Shown here one piece after another: positions 42,985 to 52,799 of a DNA stretch of 64,000 bases. Source of the DNA: JAXLYE01 sp046351595 (lineage in GTDB: Bacteria > Myxococcota_A > Polyangia > Palsa-1104 > JAEUJZ01); the NCBI GenBank assembly GCA_046351595.1, contig JAXLYE010000010.1:62001-126000 (forward strand), in the 5' to 3' direction. Each line of letters starts with the position of its first letter. The first letter of the stretch is position 1. The notes under the pieces were generated by a model that worked only from the letters and a program-made list of their open reading frames with translations, did no database searches and was not told the origin of the DNA. Made by a program: the position numbers and the translations under genes.

Positions 42985-44441
42985 CGCCGCCCGTACCGAC
43001 GGCGTAGACGTTGGTGTCGCTCTGCCCCCAGACCGCGCGCAGCGTCGCGGTGGTGCCGCTGGTCATCGTCATCGCGGTGCCGGTGGTGGCGCCGCCGATG
43101 TAGCGGAGGATGGTGCCGTTGGCTCCGACGATGTAGCCCATCGCGAGCCCGTACCACGCGCCGTACAGGTTCTTGCCGCCGGCGTTGCACACCGTGGTCT
43201 GGTCGAGCAGCTTGTACTTGCCCTTGGCGTCCGTGGGCTCGCCGGTCGCGCAGAAGCCGCCGTCGCCGACCACGAGGTGGCGATCGGTGGGGTTGCTCAG
43301 GTTGATGGACGCGATGGCGTTCAGGTTGCCCTGCGGCGGGAAGACGGTGACCGTGGTTCCCGGATCCTTGGTGACAGGCAGGTAGGTACTCGTGCTGGGC
43401 TGCCACCAGCGGATGAAGCCGGCGTCGCCGACGACGTACAGCGAGTCGGTGTTGTAGCCGCCGGCCGCGTTGATCGACTGGGTCATCGGCAGGTTGGTCG
43501 TCGCGGTCTGCGTCCAGCCGGCCAGGCTGTTGTGCAGCACCGTGCCCTTCTCTCCGACCGCGACCGGGAAGAGCATGTTGCGCAGGCTCGCCACGCCGTG
43601 CAGGTTGCCGGCGGCGCTGGGCAGCACCTCGGTGCGCCACGTCGCGCCGTCGTAGCGCAGCAGCGTCGGTCCGTCTCCGGCCGCGTAGATCAGGGTCGGC
43701 GAGCTGGCCCACACCGCGCGCAGCGTATTGTTGCCGAGAGCCGCGGGCGACTCGTTGCACCAGACTCCCTTGCAGCTGTCGAAGGTGACGGTGAGGTCCT
43801 TCTTCGCGGTCAGCGTGACCGTACAGCTGCGCAGATCCGGGCCGCTGTTGCAGCTCGCCTCGGACCAGCTCGTGACGCGCGAGCCGATGGGGACGCGGGC
43901 CTGCAGCGTGACCGTGGTGTTGGGGCGGAAGTCGGCGGAGCAGCGCGTGCCGCAGTCGATGCCCGGGACGTCCGAGACGACGCTGCCGCTCGCGTTGTTG
44001 CGCTGCACCGCGGTCACGCTGAGCGCATAGGTCGTGAACGAACAGCCCGAGAGCGGCTGCGGCTGCAGCGCGATCGAAGCCTCATACGCCGCATCCGCTG
44101 TGACCTCGACGCTCGCGTCGCCGGCCGCGAGCACGCAGCTGCCATCGCTGGCATCGACGTGCACCGCCAGCATCCCGGACGAGCCGCTCGGCAGCTCGAA
44201 GGTGAGGACCTGCGGGCTTGCGAGGTCTGCGGTCTTGAACTGCTGCGTCTTCTCTTGCCCGTCGAAGACGGCCTTGATGACGAGCGTGGTGGTCTCGGCC
44301 GGCAGCGCGGAGACCGGGATGCTGACGAAAGGACCTCCCGCCACCTTACAGGACGAGAGACAGGCGGCGAGGGCGGCCAGACCGACGGTGCGGAGCACAG
44401 ACAGGGCAGCGGATGGAGTCGACATGCGGGACCCTCAATTC

Positions 44442-45344
44442 CTAGAACTTGATGTGGAACATACCGGCGGTGCCGTTGGGAACGACCTCGCGGCCGAGGA
44501 CCGCCGCCGCGGTGATGCCGCCGGCGACCGCCGCCGCGCCGACCAGCGCCGTCCAGAACCACCACTTCTTGTACACCGGCGTGCCCGGCTTCTCGACGGT
44601 GATGGTCTTGATCTCGACGGCGTCCTTGCCCTCGACGAGCTTGACCGCGACCGCCTGCTTGCGATCTTCTTGCACCTCGACGTCGCTCTGGTGCGAGACG
44701 AAGCCCAGGCGCTTGACGATCAGGCGGTGCGGGCCGGCGAAGGCGACCCTTTTATACGGCGTGGTCCCGAGCTCGACGCCGTCGAGGAAGACGATGCCGG
44801 CGGACGGCTCCGAGGACACGGCCAGCGTGCCCCGCGGGCGGGCGCCGTTCTCGAGGAGGGCCCTGCGTCCCAGGTCGCTGATCATCTGGCTCGCTTGATC
44901 CATCGTACAGCCGGCGCAGCGCTCTGCGGCCTTGGCGCCGCTGGCGCCGACCTCGACGTCGAACACGCTGACCTCCAGCGACCAGTCGCCGGGCCCGGCT
45001 TCATCCGTGCGTGCAACCGAGGCCGTGGCGCGCAAGAGGGCTGCGGAGCCGAGCAGGCGGCCCAGGTGCTCGAGGCACGCTTCGTTGCCGCAGCTCCTGA
45101 GGGCCGGCTCGCTCTGGACGATCAGGTCACGCTCGCTCGCGGGCGTCACCTCGAAGCCCTGCTCGCGCATCGCCCGGGTCAGCGCGTCCTCGAGCGCCCG
45201 CCGCTCCGCCGGCTGGATCTGCGGACTGAACCTGCTCGGCAGGAGCGCGGCCCCGGCGCCCCACGCGGTCCCTCCCGCCATGGGACCGTACACAAGGAGC
45301 GTGAGCAGCGCGGTCCAGACTACGCGGTGAGCCCAGAGCATCAT
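44442..45344 (-). CDS. PEGA-domain envelope protein
   Basis: Encodes 300 residues from ATG 45344. It has a signal peptide (VVWTALLTLLVYGPMAGGTAWGA). An N-terminal domain (LEDALTRAMREQGFEV, CGNEACLEHLGRLLGSAALL) is of the kind that senses or averages activity in myxobacterial envelope proteins. A PEGA domain (GTLAVSSEPSAGIVFLDGVELGTTPYK, KRLGFVSHQSDVEV) follows, then a C-terminal membrane helix (WWFWTALVGAAAVAGGITAAAVLG). It probably sits in the periplasm with a membrane anchor. It is the first gene of a two-gene operon with the propeller-like lipoprotein, behind a palindrome-rich spacer. Confidence 0.85.
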   Translation of the reverse strand: MMLWAHRVVWTALLTLLVYGPMAGGTAWGAGAALLPSRFSPQIQPAERRALEDALTRAMREQGFEVTPASERDLIVQSEPALRSCGNEACLEHLGRLLGSAALLRATASVARTDEAGPGDWSLEVSVFDVEVGASGAKAAERCAGCTMDQASQMISDLGRRALLENGARPRGTLAVSSEPSAGIVFLDGVELGTTPYKRVAFAGPHRLIVKRLGFVSHQSDVEVQEDRKQAVAVKLVEGKDAVEIKTITVEKPGTPVYKKWWFWTALVGAAAVAGGITAAAVLGREVVPNGTAGMFHIKF

Positions 45345-45547
45345 ATCGTTCTCTCTTCCTCTGGCCGCTGACAGCGCGCCGTACAGAACCAGAGTCCAAG
45401 GTAGAGGCCAAGTCGATCCATCGCCAACGGTTGCATTCGTGTTCCCTGCGTGGCCGAGATCCCCGAATGTGTGCAAGAAGCGAGCCCCGCCCCGACGAAA
45501 GCCAAGCTTGCGGATCTGCGAAGAAAAGGCGCGCCTCCCGCCGCGGC

Positions 45548-45888
45548 GCGTCCCGAACCGTACACGGAAGTGTCCCGTTTGGGACAGGATCAGGAGTGAG
45601 CTTCATCCTGGCGCTGCGAGCGGACTTCTCTGGTCATCTCTTCGCTTCACACCAAGCGCGCCATTTGATACTCTCTTTGAGTCGGCGGGTGCCGCTCACT
45701 GCCGGTCCCCCCTGGCGATCGGCACCCGCCGACAACCGTCCGACGCGAGGCTCTGCTCTCGGCCCGCGGCCCCTGCACAGGACTTGGATTCTGTGAATTC
45801 AGGTCGGGGTGTCTCCGCAGCGCCCGCGCTCTGCCCTCGGGGCGTTACTCTGTACCGATCGGTACAGGGTGCGTCCCGAACGGTACGA
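45548..45888. promoter_or_regulatory. Cluster of palindromic operator-like sites
   Basis: The 1-kb divergent spacer 45345-46367 has no supported gene but holds several symmetric motifs. TGTCCC-GTTT-GGGACA is at 45571-45586. The 18-base perfect palindrome CTGTACCGATCGGTACAG is at 45850-45867. GCGTCCCGAAC(C/G)GTAC occurs twice, at 45548-45563 and 45871-45886. The GGTAC half-sites link the motifs. They lie between the leftward PEGA operon and a rightward secreted-protein gene and may serve one regulator. Confidence 0.6.
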
Positions 45889-46367
45889 ACGGCTGACTCC
45901 CGTGAGGGAGGCGGCCGCGGAGCCTCCTGTGCCGCGGCCTTGTTGGAGCTGGTTCCGGCTCTGGACGGAGGGCTCCCTCTGTTCCCTCTCTCCGTGCTGG
46001 ATGCGCGCGCTCGGGGAGACTCCGTTTCATCAGGCTTTTCCCAGGAAGACTCGTCAAGTTCCGCGTGGTTTTCTGCGTGGACTCTGGATTGCGCGAGCCT
46101 GGTCGCCTGCTAGAGTTCGCAGTGGGCCGTCGGACATCGCGAAGATTCCGATGGCACATTGGGAGGGAGGCGGCACAAAGGGCGGGGATTGCATCGCGCT
46201 GTCAGCGACGACAAGCGGCAGCATCCCGCGTGCGAGCGGGCTCCTGGACCCTGCCGGGAACTGCTCCAGTCTCCTGCTCGGCTCTGTGCAGACGGAGCCG
46301 GAACAGAACCTGGTTGCAAGGTCTGTGTGTCGCAAGGGATGGGCGTAGAGCTCAGGAGGAATGCAAA

Positions 46368-46997
46368 ATGACGAAGCAGCAGATGTCCGTGATCAGCGCT
46401 CTGGTGGTTGGTGCGACGCTCAGCGCGAGCCTCCCGGCCCGCGCGCAGCAGGTCCAGGTCAACGGCAACGGCGGCGGCTCGGCGCAGCCGGCCGGTAACA
46501 GCCAGCCCAACCAGACGGTCCAGGTCAACAACGCCCCGCCGCAGCCGGCGGCGCCCGCTCCGTCGGCCTCCGCCAACGTCAACGTACAGAGCGGCGAGGG
46601 CGGCTTCGTCACCCGCCCGGCGGGCCGGCTGATGGTCAGCGGCGCCACCCTGTTCGGCGTGATGTACACCGCGACGGTCCTCGGCGCGGCCATCGCCAGC
46701 GACGTGTGCAAGGAGGACTCCTCGCTCGGCTGCCGCGAGGCGCAGTGGCCGATCTACATCCCCATCGTCGGCCCGTTCATCCAGATGGGCTACATGAGCG
46801 GCACCGGCGCCAACACCGGCCGCGCGCTGCTGGCGATCGACGGTGGTCTGCAGGCGGTCGGCGTCGGCATGTTCATCGCTGGCGCGATCATGTACGGAGC
46901 CAACGCGGGCCGCGGCTCGCAGGTCGCCAAGCGCATCCAGCTCGCCCCGTACAACGCCTCGGGCGGCGGCGGCCTGATGGCCTTTGGGCGCTTCTAG
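46368..46997 (+). CDS. Exported small membrane protein of unknown function
   Basis: Encodes 209 residues from ATG 46368, with AGGAGG eight bases upstream. It has a signal peptide (VISALVVGATLSASLPARAQQ), a low-complexity Asn/Gln/Pro/Ala region (residues ~25-80), then two hydrophobic helices (LMVSGATLFGVMYTATVLGAAIA and LQAVGVGMFIAGAIMYGAN) with a short Cys-containing loop (DVCKEDSSLGC). Such proteins are common and uncharacterised in myxobacteria. It is transcribed away from the palindrome cluster. Confidence 0.78.
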   Translation: MTKQQMSVISALVVGATLSASLPARAQQVQVNGNGGGSAQPAGNSQPNQTVQVNNAPPQPAAPAPSASANVNVQSGEGGFVTRPAGRLMVSGATLFGVMYTATVLGAAIASDVCKEDSSLGCREAQWPIYIPIVGPFIQMGYMSGTGANTGRALLAIDGGLQAVGVGMFIAGAIMYGANAGRGSQVAKRIQLAPYNASGGGGLMAFGRF

Positions 46998-47133
46998 CGC
47001 TGCAAAGGCGCACTCCTCGGACGCGGTCTGTCCGCTTCTACCGCGCCGTGTGCGGCCGGTCCCGCCGCGCGCGGCAGATGAAGATTTCATGAAGGGTCGC
47101 GGGCGCGCCGGTCCGCACAGGTAGCGTCGCTCC

Positions 47134-48405
47134 ATGCGACAGAGCAGGAGAGCGGACGCCGGCCCCGCGCGCGGCGCCTCCGGGAGGCTGCACCGCGTCG
47201 GGGCGCGTATCCCAGCGCGAGTCCTTTGGGCGCTTGTGCTGGCCTGCGCGGCCCCGGCCTGCGAGCGGAAGGCGCCGCCGCCCGCTCCTTCAAGACCCGC
47301 GATCGCGGAGCCGGGCCGCGTCACGCTGACTCCGCAGGCCGAGGAGCGGCTGGGGATCGCCGCGGGCCTGGCCCCCGTCGAGCGGCGCCGCCTGCCCGAG
47401 CGCCACCTGTTCGCTGGAGAGGTCGTGCCGATGCCGGGGCGCGCGGTGCAGGTGGCCGCGCCGCTCGCCGGCGTCGTGCTCGCGGACGAGACCGGCCAGC
47501 TGCCGCGGGCTGGCGCGCCGGTCAAGGCCGGGCAGCTGCTGCTCGCGCTGGCGCCCCTGCTCGGCCTGGGCGAGCGCGCGCAGGCGGCGACGCTGCTCTC
47601 GGAGGCCGAGGCGCAGGTCGCGCGCACGGCGGCGCAGGAGCAGGCCGCGGCGCTCGCCCTGCAGCGCGCCGAGCGCCTGGTCCGCGACGGGCTGTCCGGG
47701 GCCCGGCTGCTGGAGGAGGCGCAGGCGCAGCACGCGACGGCGGCCGCGGCGCACCGCGCAGCCCGCGCGCAGCAGTCCACCCTCAGCGGTCGCAGCGCGC
47801 AGCCCGGGCTGCTCGGGGCGACGCGGATCCTGGCGCCGATCGACGGCGCGGTGCGGGATGTGCGCGTGGCGGTGCGGCAGCAGGTGACCGCAGGCGCGGT
47901 GCTGCTCGAGCTCGTGGGCCGCGACGGGCTGTGGCTGCGTGTCCCGGTTTCGTCCAGCGAGATCGCGCGGCTCGATCCCGGGCAGGCGGCGCGGGTCGGT
48001 GCGCTCGGCGCGGAGCCGACGGACGCGCTGCTCGATGCGCCGCCGGTCCAGCCGGCGCCCGAGACCGCCCAGCCCGCGCTCGGGACGGTGGATGTCTACT
48101 ACGCGCTGCCGGCGGCGGCGCGCTTCCGCATCGGCCAGCGCCTGGCGGCCTGGCTCGCGCGGAGCAGCGCCGAGGACAGCCTGGTCGTGCCCGCGGCGGC
48201 GCTGCTCTACGGCACGGCCGGTGAGGCGTGGCTGTACGAGCGCACCGGCCCGCAGACCTTTGCCCGTCGCCGCGTCGAGGTGCTGCGGATTGACGGCGCG
48301 CTGGCGGTGCTGCGCCGAGGTGCGGCCGGGCTCGCGCCCTCGGCGCGCGTCGTCACCGCCGGCGCGCACGAGCTGTACGGCGCCGAGCTCGGCGTCGGCA
48401 AGTAA
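47134..48405 (+). CDS. RND efflux periplasmic adaptor (membrane fusion protein)
   Basis: Encodes 423 residues. A lipoprotein-type signal (VLWALVLACAAPACE) anchors it. It has a barrel-sandwich segment (VQVAAPLAGVVLADETGQLPRAGAPVKAGQLLLAL), a long Ala/Glu-rich hairpin (~145-210), and the second half of the lipoyl-like domain (ATRILAPIDGAVRDVRVAVRQQVTAGAVLLEL), as in CzcB/CusB proteins. It links the inner-membrane pump with the outer-membrane channel. First gene of a five-gene operon; the pump gene follows after 28 bases. Confidence 0.9.
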   Translation: MRQSRRADAGPARGASGRLHRVGARIPARVLWALVLACAAPACERKAPPPAPSRPAIAEPGRVTLTPQAEERLGIAAGLAPVERRRLPERHLFAGEVVPMPGRAVQVAAPLAGVVLADETGQLPRAGAPVKAGQLLLALAPLLGLGERAQAATLLSEAEAQVARTAAQEQAAALALQRAERLVRDGLSGARLLEEAQAQHATAAAAHRAARAQQSTLSGRSAQPGLLGATRILAPIDGAVRDVRVAVRQQVTAGAVLLELVGRDGLWLRVPVSSSEIARLDPGQAARVGALGAEPTDALLDAPPVQPAPETAQPALGTVDVYYALPAAARFRIGQRLAAWLARSSAEDSLVVPAAALLYGTAGEAWLYERTGPQTFARRRVEVLRIDGALAVLRRGAAGLAPSARVVTAGAHELYGAELGVGK

Positions 48406-48433
48406 CCCCGGACGGTTGTCCAAGGAGACTGCC

Positions 48434-51400
48434 TTGCTCAAGCTGCTTGTCGAGGCCGCGCTGCGCCGGCGCTCGCTCGTCCTTTTGGCGGCGGTGCTGC
48501 TGCTGCTGCTCGGGCTGCGCGCGGCGCAGCAGACGCCGCTCGACGTGTTCCCCGAGTTCGCCCGCCCGCTCATCGAGGTGCAGACCGAGGCGCCGGGTCT
48601 GTCCACGCCCGAGGTCGAGGCGCTGGTCACGGTGCCGCTGGAGGCGGCGCTGGCCGGCGTCCCCGGCCTGGAGACGTTGCGCAGCAAGTCGGTGCTGGGG
48701 CTGTCGTCGGTCGTGCTGCTCTTGCGCGAGGGCACGGACCTGCTGCGCACGCGCCAGCTCGTCCAGGAGCGGCTCGCCGTCGAGTCCAGCCGGCTGCCCG
48801 CGGCGGCGCGTCCGCCGGTCATCCTGCCGTCGCTGTCGTCGCTGAGCCGGGTGATGAAGATCGGCGTGCGCGCCGCCGCGCTGTCGCCGATCGAGCTGAG
48901 CGAGATCGTGCGCTTCACCCTCCGCCCCAAGCTGCTGACCGTGCCCGGCGTCGCCAACGTCGCGGTCTGGGGGCTGCGCGATCGGCAGCTGCAGGTCCTC
49001 GTCTCGCCCGAGCGGCTGCGCGCGCACGACCTGACCCTGGAGACGATCGCGAGCGCGGTGGCCGAGGCCACCTCCAGCGAGACCGGCGGCTTCCTCGACA
49101 CGCCGCACCAGCGCCTGGCGGTGCGCCACGCCGCCGCGGCGGAGGAGCCGGCTGCGCTCGGCGAGCAGCTCGTCGCGCTGCGCGGCGGGGCGCCGCTGCG
49201 CCTGGGCGAGGTCGCCGAGATCCGCACCGGGCACGCGCCGCCGGTCGGCGAGGCGATCATCAACGGCGGCCCCGGCCTGCTCTTGATCGTCGAGAAGCAG
49301 CCGGACGCCAATACGCTCGCGGTGACGCGCGGGGTCGAGGCCGCGCTGGACACGCTGCGCCCGGCGCTCACCGGGATCGAGATCGACCCGTCGATCTTCC
49401 GCCCGGCCGAGTTCATCGAGCGCTCCCTGTTGAACCTGCGCAGCGCGCTGATCCTGGGCTGCGCGCTGGTGGTCCTGGTGCTGATCCTATTCTTGCGCGA
49501 CGGCCGCGCCGCGCTGATCAGCCTGGCCGCGATCCCGCTGTCGCTGACCGCGGCGCTCGTCGCCCTGTGGCTGCGCGGCGGCACGCTCAACACGCTGTTC
49601 CTGGCCGGGCTGGTGATCGCGCTCGGCGAGGTGGTGGACGACGCGGTGATCGATGTCGAGAACATCCGCCGCCGGCTGCGCCTGCGCGCGGTGACCGAGC
49701 AGGCGGCCGCGCTGCCCGTGGTGCTGGCGGCCTCGCTCGAGGTGCGCAGCGCCGTGGTCTACGCGACCCTCATCGTCTCGCTGGTGTTCGTGCCGGTGCT
49801 GTGGCTCGACGGACTGGCCGGCGCCTTCTTCCGGCCGCTGGCGCAGGCGTATCTGTTCTCGGTGCTCGCCTCGCTGGCGGTGGCGCTGACCGTGACGCCG
49901 GCGCTGTCGCTTTTGCTGCTGCCCAAGGCGGCGGGCACGGAGCCCAGAGATCCGCGCTTGCTGCCACCGCTGCGGCGCGCGTACCGGCGTGTCCTGCTGC
50001 GCATCGTCGAGCGCCCGCGCTGCGCGCTCGTGCTCTTGATCGGGACCTCGCTGATCGCGCTCGCGGTGCTGCCGCTGCTCGGTGAGGAGCTGCTCCCGAG
50101 CTTCAAGGAGACGAACTTCCTCATGCACTGGATCGAGCGGCCGGGCGCGTCGATCGAAGCGAGCCGCCGCTCGACGGAGCGCATCAGCCGCGAGCTGCTG
50201 CAGATCCCCGGCGTCACCAGCTTCGGCGCGCACATCGGCCGGGCCGAGGTCGGGGACGAGGTCGTCGGCCCCAACTTCACCGAGCACTGGATCCGCATCG
50301 ACCCGCGAGTCGACTATGCCGGCACGGTCCGCCGCGTCGAGCAGGTCGTCGCCGGCTACCCGGGCGTGTGGAGCGACGTGCTGACCTACCTGAAGGAGCG
50401 CATCAAAGAGGTGCTCACGGGCGCCAGCGCCGCGGTGGTGGTGCGCCTGTACGGGCCGGAGCTGGACGGTCTGCGCGCACAGGCCAGCACCGTCGGTGCG
50501 GCGCTGGCGACGATCCCTGGGGTCGCGGACCTGAAGATCGAGCCGCAGATCACGGTGCCGCAGCTGGAGGTCCGCCTGCGGCCCGAGCGCGGTGCGCTCT
50601 ACGCGCTGACCGCGGCGCAGGTGCGGCGCGCGGTGCGCACGCTGGTCGCCGGCCGCCGCGTCGGCGAGGTCTACCCGGGCCAGCGCAGCGTCGAGGTGGT
50701 GCTGTGGAGCCCGGAGTCGGTGCGCACCGACCTCACCGCGCTCGCCCGCCTGCTGCTGGACACGCCGACCGGCGAGCGTGTCGAGCTGGGCGACGTCGCG
50801 GATCTGCGGGTGGTGCCGGCGCCCGGGGAGATCAAGCGCGAGGCGGGATCGCGCCGGCTCGACGTGACCTGCAACGTCCGCGGCCGCGACCTCGGCTCGG
50901 TCGCGCGCGAGATCGAAAAGAAGGTCCGCGGCCTTCCGTTCCCGCCCGGTTATTACCCCGAGATCCTCGGCGAGTACGCGGCGCAGCAGCGCGCGCGCCG
51001 GCAGTTCCTGGGGCTGTGCCTGCTGTCACTGGCGGGGATCTTCGGCCTGCTCTATCTCGATCTGCGCAGCGTGCGGCACGCGCTGCTGCTGTTCGCGACG
51101 CTGCCGTGCGCGCTAATCGGCGGCGTCGGCGGCGCGCTGCTCGGCGGCGGCGTGCTGTCGCTCGGCTCGCTGGTCGGCTTCGTCAGCGTGCTCGGGATCG
51201 CGGCGCGCAACGGCATCCTGATCCTCAGCCACTACCGCCACCTGCAGGACGAGGAGGGCGAGCCGTTCGGACCCGCGCTGATCGTGCGCGGCGCCGAGGA
51301 GCGCCTGGTCCCGGTCCTGATGACGGCGCTGTGCGCGGGCCTGGCGCTGCTGCCGATCGCCCTGCGCGGCAACGTGCCGGGCCATGAGATCGAGCACCCG

Positions 51401-51496
51401 ATGGCCGTCGTCATCCTCGGCGGCCTGCTGAGCTCCACGGCGCTGACGCTGCTCATCCTGCCCGCGCTGTACGGCGCGTACGGGGCGCGGCGATGA
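48434..51496 (+). CDS. CzcA/CusA-type RND efflux pump
   Basis: Encodes 1020 residues from TTG 48434, with AAGGAG seven bases upstream. An inner-membrane proton-driven exporter of the heavy-metal-efflux (HME-RND) type. It has twelve predicted helices; the N-terminal helix is followed by TPLDVFPEFARPLIEVQTEAPG. The helix-4 motif ALGEVVDDAVIDVENIRRRL carries the paired Asp of the proton relay, and large periplasmic loops include GLETLRSKSVLGLSSV. Usual length about 1040. Substrate is probably a metal ion, but the ion cannot be told from sequence. Confidence 0.92.
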   Translation: MLKLLVEAALRRRSLVLLAAVLLLLLGLRAAQQTPLDVFPEFARPLIEVQTEAPGLSTPEVEALVTVPLEAALAGVPGLETLRSKSVLGLSSVVLLLREGTDLLRTRQLVQERLAVESSRLPAAARPPVILPSLSSLSRVMKIGVRAAALSPIELSEIVRFTLRPKLLTVPGVANVAVWGLRDRQLQVLVSPERLRAHDLTLETIASAVAEATSSETGGFLDTPHQRLAVRHAAAAEEPAALGEQLVALRGGAPLRLGEVAEIRTGHAPPVGEAIINGGPGLLLIVEKQPDANTLAVTRGVEAALDTLRPALTGIEIDPSIFRPAEFIERSLLNLRSALILGCALVVLVLILFLRDGRAALISLAAIPLSLTAALVALWLRGGTLNTLFLAGLVIALGEVVDDAVIDVENIRRRLRLRAVTEQAAALPVVLAASLEVRSAVVYATLIVSLVFVPVLWLDGLAGAFFRPLAQAYLFSVLASLAVALTVTPALSLLLLPKAAGTEPRDPRLLPPLRRAYRRVLLRIVERPRCALVLLIGTSLIALAVLPLLGEELLPSFKETNFLMHWIERPGASIEASRRSTERISRELLQIPGVTSFGAHIGRAEVGDEVVGPNFTEHWIRIDPRVDYAGTVRRVEQVVAGYPGVWSDVLTYLKERIKEVLTGASAAVVVRLYGPELDGLRAQASTVGAALATIPGVADLKIEPQITVPQLEVRLRPERGALYALTAAQVRRAVRTLVAGRRVGEVYPGQRSVEVVLWSPESVRTDLTALARLLLDTPTGERVELGDVADLRVVPAPGEIKREAGSRRLDVTCNVRGRDLGSVAREIEKKVRGLPFPPGYYPEILGEYAAQQRARRQFLGLCLLSLAGIFGLLYLDLRSVRHALLLFATLPCALIGGVGGALLGGGVLSLGSLVGFVSVLGIAARNGILILSHYRHLQDEEGEPFGPALIVRGAEERLVPVLMTALCAGLALLPIALRGNVPGHEIEHPMAVVILGGLLSSTALTLLILPALYGAYGARR

Positions 51497-52785
51497 GGCG
51501 CCGGTCGATCCTGCGCCTGGCGCGCACCGGCCTGGCGGCGGGCGTGCTGTGCGCGAGCGCCCTGACCCAGGCGCAGAGCCCTGGGCCGCGACCGGTCTGG
51601 GCCGAGGAGCCGCTGACCCTCGGGCGCTGCGTCGAGCTGGCGCTGCAGGACGGGCTGACCGTGCAGGCGCTGCGGGCGCGCGTGCAGGCGGCCGAGGCCG
51701 CGGTGACGACGGCGCAGACGCCGCCCAACCCGGTGTTCACGTACACGGCGCAGGATTTGGGGCTCGTGACCCCGAGCGGCCTGGCGCTGCTCCACCAGCA
51801 GGCTCTGAGCCTTCCGATCCTGGCCGCCTACACCCGCCAGAAGGAGGCGCAGGTCGTGCGGGCCGCGCTCGCCCAGGTTTCTGCGAGCGCCGCCGAGGAG
51901 CGCCGCCAGCTCCGCCGCGCCGTCGGGCGGGCCTACCTGGACGCGGTGCTGGCCGAGAGGCTGGCGGAGCTCGACGCGCGCGCGGAGCGGCTCGCGGCGG
52001 AGCTGATCGGCCAGGCCACCCGGCGCATGCAGCACGGCGAAGCCGGCGCCATCGAGATCACGCGTGCGCACGCCGAGGCACTGGACGTGCAGCGCAGCGC
52101 GCAGGGGTCGCGCCGGCGCAGCGAGCAGGCCCGCCTCGCCCTGTCCACCTGGCTCGGTGCAGAGCTGCCCTTCCTGGTGCGGCTCGCCGTCGCGCCGACC
52201 TCGCCCGTCGTGCCCGTCGTACAAGAAGCTGCGCCATCCGAAGCTGCGCAAGATCCGCAAGATCCGAGCGCGCGGGCCGACCTGGTGGCCGCGCAGGCCG
52301 CGGTCGCGCGCGCAGCGCGGCAGGTGGAGCTGGAGGCGCGGCGCCAGCTGCCGCTGGCGGATCTGCAGCTCGTGGCCGGGGCCCGCGAGAGCGCGGCCGG
52401 CGTCGGCGGGCTACTGGCGCTGAGCGTGCCGGTGCCGCTGTGGGACCACAACCGCGGGCCGCTGCGCCTGGCGCGCGCGCAGCTCGAGGGCGCCCGTGCC
52501 GAGCACGCGCTGCGCACGCGCCAGGTCGCGCTGGAGCTGGCGAGCACCGAGCGCGAGCGACAGGGCACCCGCGACGTGCTGGACCAGCTGGCGCGGCCGC
52601 TCGTGCCGCTGCGCGAGCAGGCCCTGCGCGCCGCGCAGCGCCAGTTTGCCGAGGGGCTGGTCCCGCTCCTCGAGGTCATCACGGCGCAGCGCGATCTGCT
52701 TCAGGCCGAGCGCGCGCTGGCGCAGGCCGAGCGCGACGCCGCGGTCGCCGAATGGGAGCTGCGCATCGCGCGCGCGGCCGACTGA
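51493..52785 (+). CDS. TolC/CzcC-type outer-membrane efflux protein
   Basis: Encodes 430 residues from ATG 51493, overlapping the pump stop (ATGA). A signal peptide (LARTGLAAGVLCASALTQAQ) and two similar helical halves (LTLGRCVELALQDGLTVQAL and ADLVAAQAAVARAARQVELEARRQLPLADLQL) are typical of the outer-membrane factor family. The C-terminal FAEGLVPLLEVITAQRDLLQAERAL is the conserved end. It completes the tripartite pump. Confidence 0.9.
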   Translation: MRRRSILRLARTGLAAGVLCASALTQAQSPGPRPVWAEEPLTLGRCVELALQDGLTVQALRARVQAAEAAVTTAQTPPNPVFTYTAQDLGLVTPSGLALLHQQALSLPILAAYTRQKEAQVVRAALAQVSASAAEERRQLRRAVGRAYLDAVLAERLAELDARAERLAAELIGQATRRMQHGEAGAIEITRAHAEALDVQRSAQGSRRRSEQARLALSTWLGAELPFLVRLAVAPTSPVVPVVQEAAPSEAAQDPQDPSARADLVAAQAAVARAARQVELEARRQLPLADLQLVAGARESAAGVGGLLALSVPVPLWDHNRGPLRLARAQLEGARAEHALRTRQVALELASTERERQGTRDVLDQLARPLVPLREQALRAAQRQFAEGLVPLLEVITAQRDLLQAERALAQAERDAAVAEWELRIARAAD

Positions 52786-52799
52786 CCTAAAGTGCCGGG

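Noticed and set aside
45809..46348. A 179-codon plus-strand frame in the spacer before the exported membrane protein
   Set aside because: The translation has no signal peptide or domain and changes character repeatedly; the palindromes inside the region favour a regulatory role.
46110..47780. A 556-codon frame antisense to the exported membrane protein and adaptor genes
   Set aside because: Low-complexity Arg/Ala/Ser sequence, no signal peptide or motif, and it covers two well-supported genes on the other strand.
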